Program-made: the position numbers and the translations under genes | In this document: positions 8,509-15,241 of the stretch, one piece after another | Position numbering within the stretch: the stretch's first letter is position 1 | How the letters are laid out: each line of letters opens with the position of its first letter | DNA from: Candidatus Omnitrophota bacterium | GTDB lineage: Bacteria > Omnitrophota > Gorgyraeia > Duberdicusellales > Duberdicusellaceae | Assembly (NCBI GenBank): GCA_015486615.1 | Contig: WFRI01000064.1 | Span: forward strand, 1-25,554 | DNA length: 25,554 nucleotides | Direction: 5' to 3' | Notes under the pieces: generated by a model | Told to the model about the DNA's origin: nothing | What the model saw: the letters and a program-made list of their open reading frames with translations, nothing else | Databases searched by the model: none

Positions 8509-10827
8509 ATGAAGAAAACAGATTATAACCTGGGGAGTAGAAAGTTTGGTCTTCGGTTGTTTGCCGGAATATTATATTTTGCTGCTTCTGGGCTGTTGTC
8601 TGCTGACTGCGTTTTGGCTCAACAGCCGTCTGATTATATAAAGAACGCCAGGAAGTCTGCTGCAAACAAAGATTTTAAAAAAGTGTATGAAATTACCGGC
8701 GAATGCATATCTAAGTTCTCCCGGAAAGCAGACAGGCTCTCTGCCGGGCTGTCAAAATTTCCTGCCAAGGGGAAAGAGCATATATATAAGGTAATGAATG
8801 ATGTGGCGACCTGTTATTTTATTCGGGGAGAAGCATTAATGCGTCAGGGTAAGACAGATAAGGCTGTTAAAGTTTTCAGACAGATTATTAAAAAGTATCC
8901 TTATGCCCAGGCATGGGATCCCCGGGGTTGGTTCTGGTCCCTGAAAGAGAAAGCAGAGATTACGGTTAAGAAATTAACCGGCCGGGGATTAAAAGAAGAA
9001 GAAGAGCCTATAGGGGCCGTTACTAAAGTGGTGTTGAGCGACCCTGGTTTGGAGTTTCCCGTTGATTACGAAAAGTATGGAGTGTTTAAAAATCCCGGGA
9101 CAGAAAATTATCATTATGTAGTAAGAGACCCTGAGGGTCTGGCCCGGGCCTCGGGGGAAGGCGTATATCCTAACACTACTTCTCTTAGGTATGACCCTAA
9201 ATTTGTGCAAATGAAAAATAAAGGGTATTTGAAAGTAAACCACTGGAAAGTCCTGCAAAGCCGGGATTTGGAAAAAGCGTTTTATGTTTGGAATATATGT
9301 CCGGAACCTGCAGGTATAAGACAATTCTATATTGCGGAAATATTAGAAAAAAGCGGGCTGATAAAACAGGCTATAAAAGCCTACTACAGCATATTAGTAT
9401 TTTTCCCTAAAACTTACGGCTGGACTTATTGGCATACTCCGTGGTATTTGGCTGAAGCCGCGCTTTCCAGAATAAAATCGCTTTTAAGAAGCCACCCGGA
9501 GTTTGGCGCAGATTTAGTTGGTGCCGAATTTAAGATTATTAACGGATTTGACCATAACATAGCCAATGACAAATTTATAATTAACCCCGGCAGGATAATT
9601 AAGGTAAGCCGTGGCCATTTTGCCCGATTGAAAAAAAGGCCTTTAGGAAAGATAGTTAAAGAAACAGGCACGAAAGTTAAACTCGTTCAGTATGAAAGCG
9701 GGGATTGGCAGTTGTTTGTTAACGGCAAGCCTTTTATTATAAAAGGCATAACTTACGCGCCTACCCGGGTAGGAGAAAGTCCGGATGAAGGAACATTGAC
9801 TGACTGGACCCGTCAGGACATAAACCATAACGGAAAGATTGACGGGCCGTTTGATTCCTGGGTAGATAAAAACAAAAATAACATTCAGGATACTGACGAG
9901 CCGGTAATTGGAGATTTGAAACTTTTGCAGGATATGGGAGTTAACACCATTAGGGTTTATCACCAGCCTTTAGAACCTGATAAAAAACTTTTTGAAAGTT
10001 TTTATAAACGTGGTATAATGGTGATTATGGGAGATTTCTTGGGAAAATACGCTATTGGCAGCGGTGCTGACTGGGAGCAGGGCACAGATTATTCTAATCC
10101 TCAACAGCAGGAAAGGATGATGGAAAGTGTGCGGAGTATGGTTATGAGGTATAAAGACGAGCCTTATATTCTTATGTGGCTTTTAGGCAATGAGAACGTT
10201 TACGGTTTAGCCTGCAATGCCGATAAGGACCCGGACAGTTTTTTTAAATTTGCCGACAAGGTTGCTAAAATGATTAAAAAAATTGACCCTTCCAGGCCGG
10301 TGGCGATTGCTTCAGGAGATACCCTGTTCTTAGACAAATTCGGCAAATATTGTCCGGATATAGATGTTTTTGGGGCTAATGTTTATAGAGGCAAATATGG
10401 ATTTGGTTTGTTCTGGCAGAATGTTAAAGATGTAACAGGTAAGGCTGCTATGATTACTGAATATGGCGCTCCGGCTTATGCGCAAGGTTATACATTAAAA
10501 GAAGCAGAGGATTTTCAGGCTGAATATCACAGAAACGCGTGGCTGGATATAGAGAATAATTCCTGCGGCAGGGGGGCGGGAAATGCTTTAGGCGGTATTG
10601 CTTTTGAGTGGCTTGATGAATGGTGGAAGGCTTATGAGCCGGGTTATCACGACAAAAAAGGCTTATTTACCGGGCCGTTTTTAGACGGTTTTATGCACGA
10701 AGAGTGGCTGGGTTTGTGTTCCCAGGGAGACGGGAAACATTCGCCTTTTTTAAGACAGTTAAGAAAAAGCTATTTTGTATATAAGTCTCTTTGGAATAAG
10801 AACAGATTGAAGGGAAATAAGAAGTAG
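8509..10827 (+). CDS. Secreted TPR-like plus glycoside hydrolase (GH2-like TIM barrel) fusion with a calcium-loop insert
   Basis: Exported enzyme of 772 residues. I chose ATG 8509, which begins a signal peptide (MKK, hydrophobic stretch, VLA-QQ cleavage); the TTG at 8497 only adds four residues. No good ribosome binding site is visible, and it starts 17 bases after the symporter stop. Residues about 30-150 form TPR-like helices (GEALMRQGKTDKAVKVFRQI). Residues about 380-760 form a TIM-barrel glycosidase of the GH2/COG3250-like kind: VNGKPFIIKGI, NTIRVYH, WLLGNEN with putative acid/base Glu562, and MITEYGAP with putative nucleophile Glu651, then FEWLDEWWK. Between the first strands lies DINHNGKID (437-445) and DKNKNNIQDTDE (453-464), resembling EF-hand/dockerin-type calcium loops. 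The GH family number and substrate cannot be fixed by eye. Its catalytic part is paralogous to the gene at 12265. Confidence 0.87.
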   Translation: MKKTDYNLGSRKFGLRLFAGILYFAASGLLSADCVLAQQPSDYIKNARKSAANKDFKKVYEITGECISKFSRKADRLSAGLSKFPAKGKEHIYKVMNDVATCYFIRGEALMRQGKTDKAVKVFRQIIKKYPYAQAWDPRGWFWSLKEKAEITVKKLTGRGLKEEEEPIGAVTKVVLSDPGLEFPVDYEKYGVFKNPGTENYHYVVRDPEGLARASGEGVYPNTTSLRYDPKFVQMKNKGYLKVNHWKVLQSRDLEKAFYVWNICPEPAGIRQFYIAEILEKSGLIKQAIKAYYSILVFFPKTYGWTYWHTPWYLAEAALSRIKSLLRSHPEFGADLVGAEFKIINGFDHNIANDKFIINPGRIIKVSRGHFARLKKRPLGKIVKETGTKVKLVQYESGDWQLFVNGKPFIIKGITYAPTRVGESPDEGTLTDWTRQDINHNGKIDGPFDSWVDKNKNNIQDTDEPVIGDLKLLQDMGVNTIRVYHQPLEPDKKLFESFYKRGIMVIMGDFLGKYAIGSGADWEQGTDYSNPQQQERMMESVRSMVMRYKDEPYILMWLLGNENVYGLACNADKDPDSFFKFADKVAKMIKKIDPSRPVAIASGDTLFLDKFGKYCPDIDVFGANVYRGKYGFGLFWQNVKDVTGKAAMITEYGAPAYAQGYTLKEAEDFQAEYHRNAWLDIENNSCGRGAGNALGGIAFEWLDEWWKAYEPGYHDKKGLFTGPFLDGFMHEEWLGLCSQGDGKHSPFLRQLRKSYFVYKSLWNKNRLKGNKK

Positions 10828-10894
10828 GTTAGAAGGGGGTGATATACTTTAATAAATTTGGAGGGGAATAACTGTTTCAAAAGGAGGTAGGGAT

Positions 10895-12058
10895 ATGAGA
10901 AAAATTATATGTTCAATGTTAACGCTGGCAATTATAGGTTTAGCGAACTTTGGGTATTCACAAGAAGCGGGGTCAGAGGCAAAAAAATTCGATATCTACA
11001 CAGACAAATCTTCGCCTAATAACCATTATGCACCATCCGGCTGGATGGGCGATACCGGAGATTTAGGCCTGGACGACCAAAATATGGAAAACCCATTTTC
11101 CGGGGCTACGTGTATAAAGATAGTTTACTCTGCCAAAAAAAGCCAGAATCAGGGATGGGCAGGAATTTACTGGCAGTCTCCGCCTAACAATTGGGGAAAT
11201 CGTAAGGGAGGTTTTGACTTGACTGGCTTTAATAAATTGGTATTCAAAGCAAGAGGCGCAAAAGGCGGCGAAGTTATTACCAGGGTTAAAGTCGGCGGGA
11301 TAGGAATTGGCAGGGATGTTCCCTATCCGGATTCTGGAGAAAAAGAAACCGGTCCGATACAGCTTACTAATGAGTGGAAAGAATACAGTGTTAATTTGGT
11401 TGGCGTTGATTTATCTTATATCAGCGGAGGGTTTGGGCTTATTTTTAATGCTGACCAAAATCCTCAGGGTGCTACAGTTTATATTGACGATATATATTTT
11501 ACTTTTGACCCAGATCTTCAGCCAGAGAGCAAGACCGCAAATTTCCCTTTTTATGTTTATTCTGACGCAGGTTCTTTAGATAATCATTTCATCCCTTCCG
11601 GCTGGATGCCGGCAACTGCTGTTAAGGATGTGCGGATGAACATTTACTCTAAGGACAATCCTTATTCCGGGAAAACCTGTATCCGCGTAGAATATAAGAA
11701 TAATTCCGGAACCCGCTGGGCAGGCATTTATTGGCAAAACCCTGCTAACAATTGGGGAGAAAGAGACGGCGGTTTCGACCTTACCGGAGCCACTAAACTT
11801 ACTTTTTGGGCAAGAGGCGAAAAAGGCGGGGAACGCATTGAAGAATTTAAAGTAGGCGGAATAATGGGTAAGTATTCAGACTCGGATACTGCCAGTATCG
11901 GCCCGGTGGTCCTTACAAAAGAATGGAAGAAATATACTATTGATTTAAGAGGGAAAGATTTAGGCTACATTATTGGAGGTTTTGCCTGGTCAACTAACAT
12001 TGATGTTAATCCTGGAGGCGCTGTTTTTTACTTAGACGAGATTAGATACGAGAAATAA
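10895..12058 (+). CDS. Secreted protein with two tandem carbohydrate-binding-like beta-sandwich domains
   Basis: Exported protein of 387 residues with no catalytic domain. ATG 10895 follows a strong AGGAGG (10882-10887, seven-base spacing). A signal peptide ends near residue 22 (GYS-QE). The rest is two copies of one domain, about residues 30-206 and 217-387. They share SGWM, WAGIYWQ, NNWG, GGFDLTG, ARG-KGGE, V-L/T-EWK-Y, GGF and a final IDDIYF/LDEIRY strand. The pattern resembles galactose-binding/CBM-like jelly rolls, in which aromatic residues (GWAGIYWQ) bind sugar. It lies between two secreted glycosidases, so it probably binds the same polysaccharide for them. Binding is inferred from fold-like pattern and context, not proven. 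Confidence 0.85.
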   Translation: MRKIICSMLTLAIIGLANFGYSQEAGSEAKKFDIYTDKSSPNNHYAPSGWMGDTGDLGLDDQNMENPFSGATCIKIVYSAKKSQNQGWAGIYWQSPPNNWGNRKGGFDLTGFNKLVFKARGAKGGEVITRVKVGGIGIGRDVPYPDSGEKETGPIQLTNEWKEYSVNLVGVDLSYISGGFGLIFNADQNPQGATVYIDDIYFTFDPDLQPESKTANFPFYVYSDAGSLDNHFIPSGWMPATAVKDVRMNIYSKDNPYSGKTCIRVEYKNNSGTRWAGIYWQNPANNWGERDGGFDLTGATKLTFWARGEKGGERIEEFKVGGIMGKYSDSDTASIGPVVLTKEWKKYTIDLRGKDLGYIIGGFAWSTNIDVNPGGAVFYLDEIRYEK

Positions 12059-12264
12059 TTCTGCAGGTTTATCGGTTGGACGTTCGGCTTCCGACGTTGG
12101 ACCTTCAAGCAATAGCGGCACAGGGTCCGGCTCAACGCAAGGCAACGTCGGGATTGGGTCTTTCTTACCGGCACGCGTAGCGCTTTTTAGTGGTAGCCAG
12201 TGCTTTTTTAAGCGGTAGTCTTTGACGTCGGACATTGGCCGTTGAATTTTGGACTATTTTATTT
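12059..12264. repeat. GC-rich intergenic spacer with related short repeats and an inverted repeat
   Basis: This 206-base gap differs visibly from the AT-rich surroundings. It has three GTYGGAC words (12075-12081, 12096-12102, 12227-12233) and an inverted pair CCGACGTTG (12091-12099) and CAACGTCGG (12143-12151) that could pair over a 43-base loop. A small hairpin CGT(T)CGG/CCGACG sits at 12081-12096. No T-run follows, no ribosome binding site precedes the next gene, and I see no convincing promoter. The reverse-strand open frame here has no coding signs. It may be a degraded mini-repeat or a structured mRNA element. Confidence 0.45.
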
Positions 12265-13476
12265 ATGGCAAAGAAATTTTTTTGCGCATTTTTTGCAGGT
12301 ATTTTTTGCATTTGTGCCTTAACTTATTCCGCAGAAGTTCGGATTATAAAGATTTCTCAGGGCGGGTATCAATTGCTGGTAAACAACAAGCCTTTTTTAG
12401 TAAAAGGAGTAGTATATAATCCTATTCCCCCGGGCAAAAATTACGGGTATGATTTTTGGGCGGATTTGGATTCTATTGAAAAAGACGGCCAACTACTTAA
12501 GGACGCAGGTTTTAATACGGTTAGGTTTTATGCGCCGGGGAACTCCTTAGAAGAAACCCGCAGGGTAGTCCATATTCTTTACGAAAAATACGGCATTTAC
12601 ACAATTATGGGTAATTGGCTGGGTTTTTGGGATTATCCCTGTCCGTTTTATGGGGACAAAAAATTTCGGGCAAAGGTAAAATCTGAAGTTTTAGATATGG
12701 TTAAAGCATTAAAAGATGAGCCTGGTATTCTTATGTGGGTTCTGGGCAACGAAAACAATTATTCTTTTTCCGGCAAAATAAATTCCTGGACCTGTCCGGA
12801 AGTAGAGAAGATTAAGGACCCGGTAAAGAAATTAGACAAAAAAGCAGAAATTTATTATTCTTTAATAGAAGAGATAACCCGGGAAATTAAAAAAATAGAC
12901 CCTAATCATCCTGTGGCTATGGGGAATGGAGAGAAAACTGCTTTAGATACAGCCTCTAAATATGCACCCAGTATAGATGCGTTAGCCTTGATTTTTTACC
13001 GGGGGAAAAGTTTTGGAAATATTTTTAATTCCATAAAACTGGTTTTTGACAAACCTATTCTTATGGCGGAAATGGGCTGTGATTCCTATAATGCCTTTCG
13101 CAATGCAGAGGACCAGGATATTCAGGCTGAGTTTATACTTTCTCAATGGGAAGAAATTTATAAGAATTCGGTTATTTCCGGAAACCTTCATGGCCGGTGT
13201 TTAGGCGGAGTCATTTTTGAATGGGTGGACGAATGGTGGAAACATAATCCTTCTGACCCTGCGCGTTGGAATTACCATGATGTTTTAGGCGGCTGGTCAA
13301 ACGGCTCTTATTATTTTGATATTAAGGCTCCCAGAAATATGAATATGAACGAGGAATGGTTTGGAATAGTTTCCTGGAAGAAGGGCCCCAATGGGTTTCA
13401 AAGAGTGCCTAAGAAAGTGTATTATGTACTTAAAGATTTTTTTGCCAACCCTTCAGAATATGTCAGTCAGAAATAA
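12265..13476 (+). CDS. Secreted glycoside hydrolase, GH2-like TIM barrel, paralogue of the fusion at 8509
   Basis: Exported hydrolase of 403 residues. I chose ATG 12265, which starts a signal peptide (MAKKFFCAFFAGIFCICALTYS, cleaved near AE); the longer frame from TTG 12235 adds ten residues with no purpose. No ribosome binding site is visible. It is a stand-alone catalytic barrel: LLVNNKPFLVKGVVYNP, NTVRFYAPG, MWVLGNEN with putative acid/base Glu163, ILMAEMG with putative nucleophile Glu269, then FEWVDEWWK and MNEEWFGI. These motifs appear in the same order in the gene at 8509, which has in addition the TPR-like N terminus and calcium-loop insert. The nucleophile context differs (AEMGCD against TEYGAP), so substrate or linkage may have diverged. 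The following gene overlaps its 3' end by 17 bases. Confidence 0.87.
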   Translation: MAKKFFCAFFAGIFCICALTYSAEVRIIKISQGGYQLLVNNKPFLVKGVVYNPIPPGKNYGYDFWADLDSIEKDGQLLKDAGFNTVRFYAPGNSLEETRRVVHILYEKYGIYTIMGNWLGFWDYPCPFYGDKKFRAKVKSEVLDMVKALKDEPGILMWVLGNENNYSFSGKINSWTCPEVEKIKDPVKKLDKKAEIYYSLIEEITREIKKIDPNHPVAMGNGEKTALDTASKYAPSIDALALIFYRGKSFGNIFNSIKLVFDKPILMAEMGCDSYNAFRNAEDQDIQAEFILSQWEEIYKNSVISGNLHGRCLGGVIFEWVDEWWKHNPSDPARWNYHDVLGGWSNGSYYFDIKAPRNMNMNEEWFGIVSWKKGPNGFQRVPKKVYYVLKDFFANPSEYVSQK

Positions 13477-15133
13477 GCCTGCAGCAGTTTGGTATGTTTT
13501 TTTATTTTCTGCTTTAGCGGCGGGGTTAGTTTATTCACAAACGTCTTTGGCGGTTGCGAAGGATAATATTTTAAAACAATACCGGGAATTTGAACAAAAA
13601 GGCGATTTTGACGGTTTTCTGAAAACCTTGAATAAAATTCCGGATTTGCCTCTTTTTAAGAAAAATTATTTTTCGGCTTTATCTTTATACGGTAAATTGA
13701 ACTTATGGCAGGAACGAAAGAATTGGCCGAAATTTTTTGGGCATAGGTCAGAGTATAAACGTAAAATAGAGAAACTGTTGTCCGGCAGCGGTTTATGGCC
13801 TCTGCCTTATTCGTTGAAGGCTAAGTTTTTACAATGGGAACTGTTGTATTTATTGAAGGATAAAGACAAAGATTCTGCGCGTAAGGATTTTCTGAAAGCG
13901 GTCAAAGGCATTAAAACTGCGGATTTGCAAACTGCTAAAATTCTAAAAGATATGATAGCCGCCTTATCTAAGATTGAAGACCGTTCTGCCAGACTGGTAT
14001 TATCCAAAAAATACGTTGACTTGCTTTCAAAAACAAATGATTTTGATTTTATTGTCAGGCAGGCCGGGAATTTTGCCCAGAATGGAGATTTTGACAGCGC
14101 TTATGTTTTATATAAACGGGCCTTAAGCCTGGCCTTAAACCTTCAACAAAAGCAGGCTGTGTTAGACAAGGCTGTATCTTCTTTTGGCTGTTTTGGCTTT
14201 GGCGGTTATTGCGAACCTTACTATGCTGACGAGTTCCTTAAACTTTATTCTGATATAGGAGTAATACCTATTAGCCGCGATGTCCTTTACTTGCGCGGGT
14301 ATAACTGGGAGCAGGGGTATGAATATAAAAAGGCTGCGGGTTTTTATGAAGAATTTCTGAGCAAATATCCGCAAAGCAAATTGAAAGACGAAGTTGTTTT
14401 CCGGCTGGGATACATATATATGTATCACCTTTTGGATTTTGACAAAGCCAGGGAGTATTTTAGCAGACTTGAGAAGTCTCGATATCCTCAATTAAGGATG
14501 TCCGCATCCAGCCAGATTTCTTATGTTTCTTACAGGGATTTTTCCAATCTTGGCTATAACCAGAAAACTTATCTGGAAAATTTGTTTGCCAAAAATAATA
14601 CTCTTTTGGGCAAATTAAATATAAAAGCCCAAACCCGTAATTTTGCCGGCCGGCCGGTGGTGATGAAAGTGTCTCTTGCCGGGTTAGGCACAGGCTGCCT
14701 TATGCCTGATGTTTTATACTTATGGAGCGGGGATTTAGGCGATATTAACATCAGCACTAACTCTCCGCAGATAAAAAGTTCATTTAGCAGCCCGGGGTTA
14801 AAGATAGTCCAGGTACTGGGATTGATTGCGTCAAAACCAGAAGGTATGGATTCGCTTTTAATCAATATCCATAAAGCAGTAGTTACTGCTGCGGGCAAAG
14901 AGTTTCCTGCTCAGGCTGAAGTTTTATTTGATATTGATATCTATCCGCCTTTGCCGGAATCTATGCTTAGTTTTTCCTGGCAGATAGAAGGCCCGGAAAA
15001 AATTAACTACAGAGGCAAAACTTTTGTTTATTATTTTGACCAGCCGGGAAAATATTCAGGCAGGCTTAGCGTGAATTTCCTGCAGAAGAAGATTTTAGAG
15101 AAGACATTTTCTTTCCGTATAGTTTCAAAATAA
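13460..15133 (+). CDS. Secreted TPR protein with Ig-like C-terminal part
   Basis: Exported protein of 557 residues, function unknown. I chose ATG 13460, 17 bases inside the upstream glycosidase gene, because it begins a signal peptide (MSVRNKPAAVWYVFLFSALAAGLVYS-QT). The frame stays open to 13391, but the extra residues hide that signal. Residues about 35-380 are alpha-helical and TPR-like, for example NGDFDSAYVLYKRALSLAL and EYKKAAGFYEEFLSKYPQSK followed by a GYIYMYHLLDFDKAREYF repeat. The last about 190 residues are beta-rich, with two stretches resembling Ig-like or CARDB-like folds and a final strand pattern GKYSGRLSV. The coding overlap suggests coupled translation with the glycosidase. 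It may be a periplasmic scaffold for the hydrolases or the barrel, an inference from context only. Confidence 0.8.
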   Translation: MSVRNKPAAVWYVFLFSALAAGLVYSQTSLAVAKDNILKQYREFEQKGDFDGFLKTLNKIPDLPLFKKNYFSALSLYGKLNLWQERKNWPKFFGHRSEYKRKIEKLLSGSGLWPLPYSLKAKFLQWELLYLLKDKDKDSARKDFLKAVKGIKTADLQTAKILKDMIAALSKIEDRSARLVLSKKYVDLLSKTNDFDFIVRQAGNFAQNGDFDSAYVLYKRALSLALNLQQKQAVLDKAVSSFGCFGFGGYCEPYYADEFLKLYSDIGVIPISRDVLYLRGYNWEQGYEYKKAAGFYEEFLSKYPQSKLKDEVVFRLGYIYMYHLLDFDKAREYFSRLEKSRYPQLRMSASSQISYVSYRDFSNLGYNQKTYLENLFAKNNTLLGKLNIKAQTRNFAGRPVVMKVSLAGLGTGCLMPDVLYLWSGDLGDINISTNSPQIKSSFSSPGLKIVQVLGLIASKPEGMDSLLINIHKAVVTAAGKEFPAQAEVLFDIDIYPPLPESMLSFSWQIEGPEKINYRGKTFVYYFDQPGKYSGRLSVNFLQKKILEKTFSFRIVSK

Positions 15134-15169
15134 GCAAAGATAGAATGTAAATCACCCGGGGTTTTTTCG

Positions 15170-15197
15170 TTGAAATTTTTGTATAATTTGGTAGAAT
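15170..15197 (+). promoter_or_regulatory. Promoter of the outer-membrane barrel gene
   Basis: TTGAAA (15170-15175), 16 bases, TAGAAT (15192-15197). A better -10 match, TATAAT at 15182-15187, lies between them but has no -35 box at a proper distance. The region overlaps the leader motif shared with the promoter at 19243. Confidence 0.5.
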
Positions 15198-15217
15198 TAG
15201 AACAAATGAATTGAACA
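15190..15217 (+). repeat. Leader motif shared with the coiled-coil gene
   Basis: GGTAGAATT at 15190-15198 is followed by AGAACAAATGAA, which matches the copy at 19281-19300 with one inserted A and one substitution. GAATTGAACA at 15208-15217 is an exact second match to 19285-19294. It may be a regulator site. Confidence 0.4.
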
Positions 15218-15241
15218 AATATGACAGAGGACTGTTTTAAA

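Noticed and set aside
10839..10871. Ten-residue GTG-started frame before the CBM-like gene
   Set aside because: The G-rich stretch overlaps its own start and the peptide has no attenuator features; likely chance.
11307..11579. Plus-strand 90-codon frame inside the CBM-like gene
   Set aside because: Alternate-frame shadow; the main frame keeps a protein-level repeat across this stretch.
12032..12235. Reverse-strand open frame of 67 codons in the GC-rich spacer
   Set aside because: It overlaps the end of the CBM-like gene, has no ribosome binding site and looks like translation of repeats.
15154..15167. CCCGGGG followed by six T, resembling a terminator after the TPR protein
   Set aside because: The palindrome leaves no loop, so it cannot form a proper hairpin.
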